From Nostoc sp. CHAB 5844 (GTDB lineage: Bacteria; Cyanobacteriota; Cyanobacteriia; Cyanobacteriales; Nostocaceae), in contig NZ_JAIVFW010000007.1 of NCBI RefSeq assembly GCF_020829595.1, forward strand, positions 1 to 64,000: a DNA stretch of 64,000 nt. Reading direction: 5' to 3'. Of this stretch, positions 1 to 8,407 are shown one piece after another (the stretch's first letter is position 1; the number at the start of each line of letters is the position of its first letter). The position numbers and the translations under genes were made by a program. The notes below the pieces were generated by a model. That model was not told the DNA's origin and did not search any database. It worked only from the letters and a program-made list of their open reading frames with translations.

Positions 1-2
1 TC

Positions 3-386
3 ATGGAAATTATTTTGCCACAATTCAATATTGAAGAAGCGATAGATTCAGCTTGGCAAGCTAATCAAGCTAAAACTGAAATTATTAATAGCGACAGACA
101 AAAAGCTGAAGAAACGGCTATTAATGCGCTGACAGGACAGTTTAAGAGAGAACTTGATACTTATCTAGATAGCAGTATCCAATCTTCTTTGAAAATTCAC
201 ATCGTGCCACCTACTGAAATATCAGTTTTTGGTGTTTATGCTGCTTTTGAATATTCTGGACAGAAAGTTGAAATCAAACGTGATAGTCAAAATTGGGAAA
301 TTATGATTAATGACAAAAATATGGTTATTCCCCCAGAATTACTCAGACAGACTCTACTTTTAGAATTGGGAAATTTAAAGAAATAA
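3..386 (+). CDS. Hypothetical protein, probably part of a phage-tail-like module
   Basis: Protein of 127 residues of no family I recognise. It has a charged N-terminal half that looks helical (about residues 8-60, rich in Glu, Lys and Gln) and a C-terminal half with alternating hydrophobic residues that looks like beta strands. No signal peptide or membrane segment is visible. The start lies two bases inside the window, so its ribosome binding site and any longer upstream form cannot be judged. It is followed on the same strand by small genes that resemble phage tail or decoration proteins, and I infer that it belongs with them. Confidence 0.6.
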   Translation: MEIILPQFNIEEAIDSAWQANQAKTEIINSDRQKAEETAINALTGQFKRELDTYLDSSIQSSLKIHIVPPTEISVFGVYAAFEYSGQKVEIKRDSQNWEIMINDKNMVIPPELLRQTLLLELGNLKK

Positions 387-387
387 C

Positions 388-492
388 ATGGAAATACCAA
401 GCCTACCACAATTTACTAATTTTACAAATCCACACCTTGCACCCCAAATCCTAAGTGAAGTTTCAATAAACGAGATAGTAACAATTCTGTAA
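388..492 (+). CDS. Possible 34-residue small protein
   Basis: An ATG one base after the preceding stop codon opens a 34-codon frame ending in TAA. Its N-terminus (MEIPSLPQF) resembles that of the upstream protein (MEIILPQF), which could mean a degenerate partial duplication or a short co-translated peptide. There is no independent evidence that it is expressed. Confidence 0.25.
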   Translation: MEIPSLPQFTNFTNPHLAPQILSEVSINEIVTIL

Positions 493-544
493 ATTCTGAC
501 TTGCCGTAACGAATCTCAACTATTTTCTTTTGAGGAGTGAATCA

Positions 545-856
545 ATGCCTTTATCTAATCCGCCTCAAGTAACTGTAAACAATTCTACTAGTAGTACTGC
601 CACCCCAACCAGTGTTACCTCATCTACCACAAATACAACAATTGTCGCTGCTAATAGCAATAGGAAAGGGGGAACAATTTGGAATAATAGTACGGCGAAA
701 CTCTATATAGAATTCGGCGTTACGGCTTCCACCTCGGCTTTTACTGCCGTGTTAGAGGCGGGTGGTTACTATGAAATACCTTTTAATTATACTGGAGTAA
801 TTTCTGGTGTCTGGGCATCAGCTAATGGGAGTGCTTTAGTAAGAGAACTAACTTGA
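545..856 (+). CDS. Ser/Thr-rich phage minor structural (tail/decoration)-like protein
   Basis: I start at the ATG preceded by a GAGGAG-like site, not the GTG-type start 15 bases upstream, giving 103 residues. The first 45 residues are almost entirely Ser, Thr, Asn, Pro and Val. The C-terminal part (RKGGTIWNNSTAKLYIEFG, then a Tyr/Gly-rich stretch ending in GSALVRELT) has the pattern of small beta-sandwich structural proteins found near tail-fibre genes of siphophages and prophages. It shares the N-terminal signature MPL(S/T)NP with the next protein, 5 bases downstream. The phage-like role is inferred from these patterns. Confidence 0.55.
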   Translation: MPLSNPPQVTVNNSTSSTATPTSVTSSTTNTTIVAANSNRKGGTIWNNSTAKLYIEFGVTASTSAFTAVLEAGGYYEIPFNYTGVISGVWASANGSALVRELT

Positions 857-860
857 GTTT

Positions 861-1559
861 ATGCCCCTAACTAATCCCTCCAGTACTTCTGCCGCCCAGA
901 TAAGTTCTATTCCAACCGGAAATATTGCTGCTAGTAACGTGCAGTTAGCTATTAATGAAATAGATTCCGAGACTGTTCATACTAGCGGTGATGAATTAAT
1001 TGAAGGCGTAAAAATTTTCGCTGACACGACTAATTCGACCAACTCAACATCAGGCGGACTGCAATGTAGAGGTGGAATTGGTGTTGACAAAAACTTGTCT
1101 ATTGGTGGTAACTTGCTCTTAAGCAACTACCCTTCTTTGATTGCAAGAAGAACATCAAATTTAAATCTATCTTCTGGACAGCTAACTAATCTTCCTTACA
1201 ACACAGAAGATGAAGATTCTCACAACGCTTACAGCAACGGAATATTTACAGTTCCCGCTAATTGTGGTGGAAAATATAAGGTTACGGCACAAGTTTCTAT
1301 CAACTTTTTTAATGCTTCTGTTGCAGGCACTCCAATAATAGCTTTGTATGTTTATCTCAATGGGCAGAATTATGCTTGTATAGGCAGAAGTTTAGCTACT
1401 TCAGTTAGTGGTGCAAATGATGGATGCGGTAACAGTATCGCTCTACCTGGATTAGTGCCAGGGAATACTATTGAAATTCGAGTCAGTACATCTTTTAATG
1501 GAACAATAACGGTTAGCGGCTCGGAAAAATGCGCTCTGATGATTAATCGAATAGCTTGA
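861..1559 (+). CDS. Tail-fibre-like protein with C1q/TNF-like head domain
   Basis: Protein of 232 residues. After the MPLTNP start, residues about 20-37 (TGNIAASNVQLAINEID) match the short motif seen in many phage tail proteins, usually written as NVQxAIxELD. Residues about 40-95 are low-complexity and strand-rich. Residues about 115-232 look like a C1q/TNF-type jelly-roll: NGIFTVPANCGGKYKVTAQV resembles the FxVPxxGxYxF strand pair of that fold, and the protein ends in a hydrophobic strand. Such heads trimerise at the tip of fibres and bind surfaces. A receptor-binding tip for a phage or phage-tail-like particle is therefore likely, but this is inferred from fold pattern alone. Confidence 0.55.
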   Translation: MPLTNPSSTSAAQISSIPTGNIAASNVQLAINEIDSETVHTSGDELIEGVKIFADTTNSTNSTSGGLQCRGGIGVDKNLSIGGNLLLSNYPSLIARRTSNLNLSSGQLTNLPYNTEDEDSHNAYSNGIFTVPANCGGKYKVTAQVSINFFNASVAGTPIIALYVYLNGQNYACIGRSLATSVSGANDGCGNSIALPGLVPGNTIEIRVSTSFNGTITVSGSEKCALMINRIA

Positions 1560-1570
1560 AAATAAAAAAT

Positions 1571-1834
1571 ATGGCTTTTCAAACCAGTGAATATCAAAAA
1601 GTTCCCCGCATTTGGAGAATCCAAGGTGATGTACATGATGGAGATTTAGCTACGCTTACTCTAGAGATTTTTTGGCGAATTGATTGGGTAACACCAGAGG
1701 GAATTACTATCAATTCTGAACCGGGAGGGGAAATCAAATTTTTACCAACTCCAGAATTGTTATCGAGTTTTTCAGCTATTGCCGATGCTATTTATTCGCA
1801 AATAAATCAGCCAGTATTGCCACCACCGGAATAA
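1571..1834 (+). CDS. Small hypothetical protein downstream of fibre gene
   Basis: Encodes 87 residues from the ATG at the given start; a TTG that overlaps the previous stop codon would add five residues. The protein is acidic and aromatic (several Trp in the first half: FWRIDWV), with no membrane segment or known motif. Its tight spacing to the fibre-like gene suggests co-expression. In phage loci this position often holds a fibre-assembly or accessory protein, but nothing in the sequence proves that here. Confidence 0.5.
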   Translation: MAFQTSEYQKVPRIWRIQGDVHDGDLATLTLEIFWRIDWVTPEGITINSEPGGEIKFLPTPELLSSFSAIADAIYSQINQPVLPPPE

Positions 1835-1875
1835 TTTTATTCATAGACAATCGTTGTCTATGCCCAATACATAAA

Positions 1876-2232
1876 ATGATTGATTTTAAAAATTCTCTTG
1901 ATGTCATTATCGGCATTTGTGTGCTGGTTGGTATTGTTTACCGCATCAGCCACATGGAAGCATCGATTTATAGAGAAATTGATAAGGTATCTGATAAGCT
2001 CTCTGAGCAAATCCACTCTATGCAGATGGATTTTTCGATTCACAGGGCTGATTATGCTGTGCGTAAGGAATGGCATACAGAAACAGCGCACGGACTCAAG
2101 CAGATGATTAAACATAAATTCAGCCGTTTGAATTTCCACATTATTGACATTCAGCAACATCTCAAGAAGCAAACTGGCTTTGTCGTTCGCTCTCAGCCTG
2201 TTGTTGACCCTGATGACATTGTTGAGGATTAG
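1876..2232 (+). CDS. Small membrane protein with coiled coil, holin/XhlA-like architecture
   Basis: 118 residues. Residues about 8-24 (LDVIIGICVLVGIVYRI) form one N-terminal membrane segment. They are followed by a long charged helix with heptad spacing (residues about 28-105), then an acidic tail (VVDPDDIVED). One membrane helix plus a coiled coil is the layout of small phage lysis accessory proteins such as XhlA, although XhlA has its membrane helix at the other end, so homology is not claimed. The position at the end of the tail-like gene set fits a lysis or membrane-tethering role. Confidence 0.5.
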   Translation: MIDFKNSLDVIIGICVLVGIVYRISHMEASIYREIDKVSDKLSEQIHSMQMDFSIHRADYAVRKEWHTETAHGLKQMIKHKFSRLNFHIIDIQQHLKKQTGFVVRSQPVVDPDDIVED

Positions 2233-2497
2233 TCACTCTCTGGTTGAGTCGATGGCGGGTATTATCCCGTGATTCGCTTACAACGAGTCGCACGGGGATT
2301 CTACGTAGTCTTTAGCATTGCGCTTAAAGTCTGTCAGAGTTTGAATATTTTCCAGATTAATTTTATTTACCATCGCATCAAATAAAGTGCTTTATAAAAA
2401 TTGTATTAGATGTCTAAGATAAAGTGAACGTTCATGCCAAACAACATCTAGGTTTCTGGCTGATACTAATTTCCTTTAAATGTGAAACATATCTTTT

Positions 2498-2528
2498 TGT
2501 AGAGACGTTGCATTGCAACGTCTCTACA
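2498..2528. repeat. 31-bp perfect palindromic repeat
   Basis: Two 15-base arms beginning TGTAGAGACGTTGCA are separated by one base. This resembles a short palindromic repeat dispersed in many Nostocales genomes. It may form a hairpin in transcripts from either strand. Confidence 0.75.
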
Positions 2529-2575
2529 GGATTTATATGTATCATGATTAACGTGAAATGGTATGAGAATGCAAA

Positions 2576-2603
2576 AACCCAGTTTTTTTGAAAAAACTGG
2601 GTT
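2576..2603 (-). terminator. Hairpin terminator of the monooxygenase operon
   Basis: Inverted arms AACCCAGTTTTTT and AAAAAACTGGGTT with a two-base loop lie 23 bases beyond the last stop codon of the - strand operon. The stem is T/A rich next to the loop. This is also a frequent cyanobacterial repeat unit. Confidence 0.6.
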
Positions 2604-2625
2604 GCTGAGTTTGGTAAATATAACT

Positions 2626-2997
2626 CTACAGCCAATCTCGATAAGCAGAGATTTCATTCACACTGATTTCTAACGGCCCACCTTTACCAAATGGCGGATA
2701 AACTTTGATTTTGGCGTTGGTTGTAAATCTCTCTAGTCTATTGCCTAATTGGGGAATATTGCTGACTATATGCCAGTAAGATACGATGTCGGGGCAATCA
2801 ATTACTAACATGATTTTTGTGTCTTTATTAGTAAGATACCACTGACAATTATTGAGTAGAGCTTGAGTAATGCGATCGCAACTGTAATAAAAGCATCGCC
2901 CAATCGATTGCTCTAACTCTAAGTGCAGCATTCCATCCTCTTTTGTTACCTTAATTGGAGGTAAATCATCCGGTGGAAGCTGGTTTAATTTAGACAT
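2626..2997 (-). CDS. Hypothetical protein downstream of LLM monooxygenase
   Basis: 123 residues when started at the ATG (MSKLNQLPPDD) that overlaps the upstream monooxygenase gene by 8 bases; a longer frame upstream is entirely inside that gene. It has no membrane segment. The middle contains FYYSCDRITQALL and a hydrophobic stretch KIMLVIDCPDIV, with two or three Cys and a conserved-looking GKGGPLEISVNEIS end. I recognise no family. The overlapping start implies translational coupling, so it may be a partner or accessory of the flavin enzyme. Confidence 0.6.
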   Translation of the reverse strand: MSKLNQLPPDDLPPIKVTKEDGMLHLELEQSIGRCFYYSCDRITQALLNNCQWYLTNKDTKIMLVIDCPDIVSYWHIVSNIPQLGNRLERFTTNAKIKVYPPFGKGGPLEISVNEISAYRDWL

Positions 2998-3994
2998 GAT
3001 TGCGTACCTCTTGGTTGTAGCGCTGCAAACTTTCGATGTTTTTTTGCATATCAAATGATGTCGGTTTGAGCGCTAATGTACCTAGATTCAATTCGTCTTG
3101 AAATTTTTTGATTTTGTTTCGACAAGTGATAGCATCACCAATGATTGAATTTTCAATCAAATAATCTTCGTCAAAACAAATGTTTGTCCGGTCAAATGGC
3201 TTATGGCCATTGTTGGAACTATTCTGCATTACTACTGCCGAATTAGCTTTCATTTTTTGGCTAAATTGGCGGATAAAAGGTATTGCTTCATTAATAGCGG
3301 CTGCGTTGGTTTGTCCAACAAAAAAGAAGCGTGCTAACACAAAATTATCTGCACCACTGGGATTAATATCTCGATATTGGTTGAGAGTCTTTTTCAATCT
3401 CTCTAGCGCGAAAGGCGGGCCTCCCATCAAGCTAAAGGAATTTTTCGCCGCAAATTCGATGCTTGTATCATCACCACTAGCTATGTATACCGGAATTTGC
3501 TGTTGCAAAGGTTTGGGGTAAACTGTGAGGCGATCGCATTGATAATACTGCCCGCGAAATGAAACATCATTTTCATATAACAGCTTTTGAATTAATGCGA
3601 TCGCCTCTAACATTTTGGCGCGAGATTCTCCGATTGATACCGCAAAATGTTTATTTTGCTGAGGAAAAGGCCCGCCTTTAGCAACTCCAAATAATAATCT
3701 CCCATTACACAAATTATCTAAGGTAGCAATATCTTCTGCTACCCGAATCGGGTTGTGAAATGGAAGTAAAACTGCCGCTGTGCCTAATCGAATTGTTGAG
3801 GTAGCACCCGCTAAATGTGCCATCAATACTAGCATAGAAGAACTGAGATTGACTTCACTAAAATGATGCTCACTCACCCAAGCTTCTTCAAAGTTTAAGT
3901 TTTCGGCTTGTCTGACTAGGGCAACTTGCTCAAAAATAGCACGGCGGGCATTTTGGTGATAATTTTCGTAATTGCAGAAAAGTCCAATTTTCAT
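2990..3994 (-). CDS. LLM-class (luciferase-like) flavin-dependent monooxygenase
   Basis: 334 residues with the bacterial luciferase-like TIM-barrel pattern: the N-terminal strand MKIGLFCNYENY, then EEAWVSEHHFSE (the usual E-H-H region near the flavin), TSTIRLGTAAVLLPFHNPIRVAEDIATLDNLCNGRLLFGV, and PVYIASGDDTSIEFAA. These enzymes use reduced FMN or F420-type flavins to oxidise small organic or sulfur compounds; the substrate cannot be read from sequence. The length is normal for the family. It sits between two unrecognised genes (12 bases after one, overlapping the other), so the three probably form one operon. Confidence 0.85.
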   Translation of the reverse strand: MKIGLFCNYENYHQNARRAIFEQVALVRQAENLNFEEAWVSEHHFSEVNLSSSMLVLMAHLAGATSTIRLGTAAVLLPFHNPIRVAEDIATLDNLCNGRLLFGVAKGGPFPQQNKHFAVSIGESRAKMLEAIALIQKLLYENDVSFRGQYYQCDRLTVYPKPLQQQIPVYIASGDDTSIEFAAKNSFSLMGGPPFALERLKKTLNQYRDINPSGADNFVLARFFFVGQTNAAAINEAIPFIRQFSQKMKANSAVVMQNSSNNGHKPFDRTNICFDEDYLIENSIIGDAITCRNKIKKFQDELNLGTLALKPTSFDMQKNIESLQRYNQEVRNHV

Positions 3995-4006
3995 TGTTTA
4001 CTATTC

Positions 4007-4369
4007 TTAGGTTGCTACCATTTGCAACTCCAACCACAAGCGTGGATCGGTGTCTTTCAGCTTCGATTTGGGATCTCGAATTAAGCGTTTAGCGTTCATA
4101 CAAACTACTTGCACTAATCCCATATTGTCTGCTATGTCTCTGAGGATTCTTTGTTGTTCTCTGACATAGGGCAGCATTTCCTCAGAACAATAAATACCTA
4201 TGTATTGCAAACGTCTAGCTGGTCTTCCCCAGAAACAGGTAATGACTTTCACATGACACCCGTCTAGTAGTTCCCCAACTTTTGGATAATACTCGCTGAC
4301 GATTCTAATGAATTCTTTAGCGATGATATCTTCAGTAATCATTTTAACTGATAATTCTGTAGCGTTCAT
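4007..4369 (-). CDS. Hypothetical protein, first gene of the monooxygenase operon
   Basis: 120 residues from the ATG; a GTG one codon earlier is possible. It contains ITEDIIAKEFIRIVSEYYP, then CHVKVITCFWGRPARRLQYIGIYC and a helical region YVREQQRILRDIADNMG. No transmembrane helix or known domain is visible. Only 12 bases separate its stop from the monooxygenase start, which argues for a shared transcript. No clear ribosome binding site is seen. Confidence 0.6.
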   Translation of the reverse strand: MNATELSVKMITEDIIAKEFIRIVSEYYPKVGELLDGCHVKVITCFWGRPARRLQYIGIYCSEEMLPYVREQQRILRDIADNMGLVQVVCMNAKRLIRDPKSKLKDTDPRLWLELQMVAT

Positions 4370-4482
4370 CACGCTATTTAATATAACATATATTTGTCAA
4401 TTAAGCATGACATAAAGTGTGATTTATGTTGCATTTTAGTGTTAAATAATATATAGAAAACAGATTATTTACGAAAGACTAA

Positions 4483-4515
4483 AGATCCCCGACTTTTTCA
4501 AGAAGTCGGGGATCT
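4483..4515 (-). terminator. Hairpin repeat acting as terminator
   Basis: Arms AGATCCCCGACTT and AAGTCGGGGATCT flank a short loop 23 bases past the stop of the upstream - strand operon. A second copy of the same hairpin lies at 14834-14866, so this is a dispersed repeat that probably also ends transcription. Confidence 0.6.
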
Positions 4516-4537
4516 GAATCTTAAATAATTATTTTTA

Positions 4538-4849
4538 TTATCGAGATTTTCGCTCTGCCACTAATACTTCAGCAACCATTTCAGGTAAATCACAAAAGTC
4601 AGAAAATCCCTCTTTACTACTAATAGGAGAAATAAAGGTATAGTTTGGATCACACTCTCCTGTATCGTAGACTTGAATAAACCATCGATCAGGAAAGCCT
4701 TCTACACCTAATTCTACAATGTACCAACTCTCGCCAAACAAACGAGATTTTATAATAGTAAACCATTCTCTATATTCATCACGAATATTCCAGTCTGCTA
4801 AGAGAAACTCTAAAGCTATATGTCCAGCATCAGTTGCCGTCAGTAGCAT
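4538..4849 (-). CDS. Hypothetical protein, last gene of three-gene operon
   Basis: 103 residues, acidic, with several aromatic strand-like segments (SWYIVELGVEGFPDRWFIQVYDTG, YTFISPI) and a helical C-terminus (LPEMVAEVLVAERKSR). No signal or membrane segment. It resembles small conserved cyanobacterial proteins without assigned function. It begins 2 bases after the preceding gene ends, so the two are almost certainly co-translated. Confidence 0.6.
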   Translation of the reverse strand: MLLTATDAGHIALEFLLADWNIRDEYREWFTIIKSRLFGESWYIVELGVEGFPDRWFIQVYDTGECDPNYTFISPISSKEGFSDFCDLPEMVAEVLVAERKSR

Positions 4850-4851
4850 GA

Positions 4852-5133
4852 TTACTCCTTATTTGGCACTTCAGATTTGGCAGCTTCGGAATTTTTTAAA
4901 TCAGGATATAAACCTAATTGTTTAGCAAGCTCACGGGCAATAAAAAACAAAAATTGAGCGCCATCTTGATTACCTTCGTGAGCAAACATTGTTGCAACTC
5001 TAGCCATTGCTTCTACGAGGTTAGCATCAATTAATTCGGAATGTGCTTCTAAAACTTCTGGCTCTTGGCCATTAGGACATTGCAGTAATTTATCGATTAA
5101 ATCAAAGTATTGGGCTTGCCGTTCTTCAGTCAT
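4852..5133 (-). CDS. Small helical protein resembling the repeat module of cyanobacterial TPR/CHAT proteins
   Basis: 93 residues. The segment YFDLIDKLLQCPNGQEPEVL, followed by a second helix (LIDANLVEAMARVATMFA) and a third (AQFLFFIARELAKQLGLY), closely follows the pattern of a helical module that precedes TPR repeats in many large cyanobacterial proteins. Here it stands alone, so it may be a stand-alone adaptor. It is the middle gene of an operon: 30 bases after the membrane protein gene and 2 bases before the next. Confidence 0.6.
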   Translation of the reverse strand: MTEERQAQYFDLIDKLLQCPNGQEPEVLEAHSELIDANLVEAMARVATMFAHEGNQDGAQFLFFIARELAKQLGLYPDLKNSEAAKSEVPNKE

Positions 5134-5163
5134 GATATTTTGTAATTTTGTAGTGTGAATTGA

Positions 5164-5568
5164 TTATTGTTCAATACTTTGTTGCCAAAGTCTTTCTAGC
5201 ATTTCTACTTGTTCTTGAAATACAGCAGCGCGATGAGCTAGATACCTGTCGTATACAAGAATTCCTAACCCAATACACACTGGGGTTAGCAAGATAAACC
5301 ATTGCAAGATAACGGCAACTTTATATACAAAATCAGTAGTTAGCGGTTGGTTCACGATGTGGCGATCGCAATAATTAGCACCAGCCGTTACCTGAGGATA
5401 TAAGGCTTGATTGACTTTGTTAATCTTATTAACTTCACAAGTTAAATTCTGTGCCTTAACTAACTCTCCATGTTTTTCCCAAACTACTCTCAGGACTACC
5501 ATTGCTGGAGAAATTACTATTAATGTTACTAGGCAAACTGTGAGAACACTTAGAAGTTTAACTTTCAT
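5164..5568 (-). CDS. Two-helix membrane protein of unknown function
   Basis: 134 residues. The first membrane segment is about residues 5-27 and the second about residues 84-105 (VILQWFILLTPVCIGLGILVY). Between them is a loop of about 55 residues with two Cys (LTCEVN and NYCDRH) that could form a disulfide if the loop is outside the membrane. The C-terminal 30 residues are a charged helix. It is the first gene of the operon with the two small soluble proteins. The function is unknown. Confidence 0.6.
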   Translation of the reverse strand: MKVKLLSVLTVCLVTLIVISPAMVVLRVVWEKHGELVKAQNLTCEVNKINKVNQALYPQVTAGANYCDRHIVNQPLTTDFVYKVAVILQWFILLTPVCIGLGILVYDRYLAHRAAVFQEQVEMLERLWQQSIEQ

Positions 5569-6607
5569 CCTTGCTAGGTAGAGACTAGTATAAAAAGTCT
5601 GAAGTATGAAGTATGAAATGAAGCAAACCTATAGTCAGGTATATTGTTATTCACGAGTGATTTAGTAGCTCGTGAATAATTACTTAGTTTTCTAAAAATT
5701 CTATTTTTATACTTGTGAAATTAACGCATTATCACCCAACAATACAGTTTTATGTCTTTAGAACAACAATCTGGCGGTTAAGAAGTCCCCCCTAGTTCAC
5801 TAGCAAGCTAGAGAATTTCGGGGGGTAGAGGGGAATCTCTGCGTAAATCCTATATGTTTTATATCAGCCGACTTTCAGGGTAGCTGTTTAGTTGATGTGG
5901 ATTAAGTTTATTAAATTGATTAAAATTGTACTCAAAACATCAAACAATTGCTGTACAAGCTTTTCAAAAATTGCTTGGGGTAGAGGAACTAGTATTTTCT
6001 AATAAAGGGACTAGTATTGCTTAGATGGGGTTCTGGGATTTTTGTACTCAGCCTCAAAGCTAGACAGGGTATAGTAAAAAAAGATTTTTTTTGATAAGTT
6101 TTGATGAAGAAATTTTGTACTCAAGATGAAGATTAATGTTTTAAATAAATAGCAACAATCAAAATGTCAATAAAATAAATGTAAAATATCAAAATTTTAT
6201 TAGTTAATTATATTACTGTGTTTAATTTACATTTTAGAGCTTGATATTTAGAAATCTAGATATTTAGTCAAAATGTCAAATAAGCTATTGATTTAGATGG
6301 GATTATCTTGAAAAATATGAAATGAATTTTTCTTATCATGCTTGCTTAGACAGAAGGTAAGCTAATTAAGTTTCAATAAACAAGCTGAAGTTTAGTATTT
6401 AACAATACTTAAATATTTCAAATTTAAATCAATGGTAATAAAAAATACGAATTTAGTTGTCAATTAACCAAAATTATTTCTTGGAGCTACATATTTATGC
6501 TTTAGTGGGAGTAAATAGTTTTGGCGATCGCTCACCCCAGAGTTGACCAAAAATGATAGTTATAAATAAATATGCTGCTTTAAAATTAAAGGTTTAGGAG
6601 TTAATTT
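5569..6607. other. 1-kb AT-rich non-coding region upstream of cysK
   Basis: I see no credible gene. It holds a short heptad repeat (gaagtat units near 5600), one HIP1 site near 6524, and a C-tract/G-tract pair near 5788-5830 that could fold. The unusual length suggests lost genes, an unannotated small RNA, or a long regulatory region for cysK; none is proven. Confidence 0.5.
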
Positions 6608-7552
6608 ATGCGAATTGCTAAAGATGTCACAGAACTGATCGGTAGAACTCCCTTAGTTCAATTAAACAAAATTCCCCAAGCAGAAGGAGCAGTCGCTCGG
6701 ATAGTTGCCAAACTAGAAGGTATGAACCCAGCGGCTTCTGTGAAAGACCGGATTGGCGTGAGTATGATCAATTCCGCCGAAGCCGAGGGTTTCATTACAC
6801 CAGGAAAAACGGTTTTAGTCGAGCCAACCTCTGGGAATACCGGAATCGCCCTGGCAATGGTAGCAGCAGCCCGTGGTTACAGCCTAGTATTAACCATGCC
6901 AGAAACCATGAGCCAAGAACGGCGGTCGATGCTTCGCGCTTACGGTGCAAAACTAGAATTGACACCAGGCCCAGAAGGAATGCGAGGAGCAATCCGCAAA
7001 GCAGAAGAAATTGTGGCAAACACACCCGATGCATATATGTTGCAACAGTTTCGCAACCCAGCTAACCCTAAAATTCACCGCGAAACCACCGCCGAAGAAA
7101 TTTGGGAAGATACAGATGGGGAAGTAGATATTGTGATTGCTGGGGTCGGTACTGGCGGGACAATTACGGGAATTGCCGAAGTCTTGAAACAACGTAAACC
7201 TACTTTACAAGCGATCGCAGTTGAACCTAGCAACAGCCCTGTTCTTTCTGGTGGTGAAGCAGGGGCGCATAAAATTCAAGGGATTGGTGCGGGATTTGTC
7301 CCCGATGTACTGCGCTTGGAACTGGTTGATGAAGTCATCAGAGTCAGCGATGACCAATCCATGATTTACGGGCGGCGTTTAGCGAAAGAAGAAGGGTTAT
7401 TATCGGGAATTTCTTCAGGTGCAGCTTTGTGTGCTGCATTGCAAGTAGCAAAACGACCAGAAAATGCTGGTCGTTTGATTGTGATGATTCAGCCTTCCTT
7501 CGGGGAACGTTATCTCAGCACAGCGATGTTTCAAGATTTGAGCATTAGTTAA
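6608..7552 (+). CDS. cysK: Cysteine synthase A (O-acetylserine sulfhydrylase)
   Basis: 314 residues, the usual length. It makes cysteine from O-acetylserine and sulfide with pyridoxal phosphate. The cofactor lysine is K46 in [17 protein letters not shown] (about 74-79) is the substrate/phosphate loop, [10 protein letters not shown] binds the PLP phosphate, and GISSGAA is the C-terminal cofactor-ring motif. The motif near the end reads [12 protein letters not shown] rather than the common [12 protein letters not shown] clear AGGAG lies 7 bases before the ATG. It is monocistronic and converges with the nitrogenase-associated gene. Cyanobacteria usually carry several paralogues, so this may be one of two or three. 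Confidence 0.95.
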   Translation: MRIAKDVTELIGRTPLVQLNKIPQAEGAVARIVAKLEGMNPAASVKDRIGVSMINSAEAEGFITPGKTVLVEPTSGNTGIALAMVAAARGYSLVLTMPETMSQERRSMLRAYGAKLELTPGPEGMRGAIRKAEEIVANTPDAYMLQQFRNPANPKIHRETTAEEIWEDTDGEVDIVIAGVGTGGTITGIAEVLKQRKPTLQAIAVEPSNSPVLSGGEAGAHKIQGIGAGFVPDVLRLELVDEVIRVSDDQSMIYGRRLAKEEGLLSGISSGAALCAALQVAKRPENAGRLIVMIQPSFGERYLSTAMFQDLSIS

Positions 7553-7584
7553 GAAGGCAAAAGTAAAATTAACCCCTCTCCAAA

Positions 7585-7662
7585 CCTCTCCCCCTAAAAG
7601 GAGAGAGGCTTAAAAATCTGATTATTACCTTGCTCCTCCCTCGCCTTGTAGGAGAGGGAGGC
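7585..7662. terminator. Two C/G-rich hairpins between convergent genes
   Basis: One stem pairs CCTCTCC with GGAGAG around CTAAAA (7585-7608) and a second pairs CTCCCTC with GAGGGAG (about 7636-7662). Both belong to the dispersed 'cctctccccc' type repeat of Nostocales and can terminate cysK and the opposing gene. Confidence 0.5.
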
Positions 7663-7743
7663 CGGGAGGGAGAGGTTCGTATGACTCACTAAAGTACAAA
7701 AGATAATTTCTTTTTGCCTTTTGCCCTTTTACTTTTTACTTAT

Positions 7744-8223
7744 TTAATGTTTACAATTACCATGACTGTGGCCGTGTTCATGGTCATGGTGGTGATGACC
7801 ACCGTGGGCGCAGCCTTGTAAATCCTTACTCATCAGGTCTTCACTCATTTCTTTGAAGGATTCATCTACAGGTTTTAAGCCAATCCAAGCGTCAAGTTTT
7901 TCGACTTCAAAACCGACTTCGCGGCGATCGCCTACTTGAATTAAAGGACGGCGAATTAATAACGGATCTCGCAACATCAGTGTCAAGGCGGTTTCTGCGT
8001 CGATGTTTTCGGGAACAATCTCGCCAGATTTGACACGCGGCGCAGCACGGTTAAACCATTCAGCTACGGGGCGATCGCCAAAAAAAGACCGTAAACGCTG
8101 AATTGTCCAGGGTTCGGTTAATAAGTTGTATGCAATCACTTCATGACCAGCCGCCGTTAGCAAAACCTTTTGCCTAGTACCATTTTTACAGCCTTGTTTT
8201 TCATAAAAAATTACTCTTGCCAT
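7744..8223 (-). CDS. Nitrogenase-associated ArsC/Spx-like protein with His-rich tail
   Basis: 159 residues from the ATG preceded by GGGAG; a TTG five codons upstream would swallow that site. The core (MARVIFYEKQGCKNGTRQKVLLTAAGHEV, then EPWTIQRLRSFFG, PVAEWFNRAAPRVKSGE and LMLRDPLLIRRPLIQVG) matches the thioredoxin-fold 'nitrogenase-associated protein' family related to ArsC, which occurs beside nif genes. It has the Cys of the first loop. The C-terminal 20 or so residues contain about ten His plus Cys, a likely metal-binding tail. Its place in the cupin-cox-fdxB-cnfR island supports a role in nitrogen fixation, perhaps metal or redox handling; the exact function is not known. Confidence 0.85.
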   Translation of the reverse strand: MARVIFYEKQGCKNGTRQKVLLTAAGHEVIAYNLLTEPWTIQRLRSFFGDRPVAEWFNRAAPRVKSGEIVPENIDAETALTLMLRDPLLIRRPLIQVGDRREVGFEVEKLDAWIGLKPVDESFKEMSEDLMSKDLQGCAHGGHHHHDHEHGHSHGNCKH

Positions 8224-8407
8224 TGTGCTTGCTCCCAATCCACTTAATGGTTTAGGACTTACACAGAGAACCCTCTAAATTAGGGTGTCGGGGTGTGAGG
8301 GTGTGAGGGAAAGATGTTTATGTTTGTGGTATTTTCCTGTAGTTAAAAGTGCTGAGTCAGATAATCTTCTCCTACACCCTTACACCCTTTTCCCTTACAC
8401 CCCTTTC

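Larger units (their letters stand above)
2233..2625. other. Intergenic region with palindromic repeat and terminator
   Basis: No gene seen. The interval separates the + strand tail-like genes from the - strand monooxygenase operon and contains two structured elements listed separately. Confidence 0.6.

Noticed and set aside
1858-2172. 104-codon - strand frame
   Set aside because: Fully antisense to the membrane/coiled-coil gene; no start signal.
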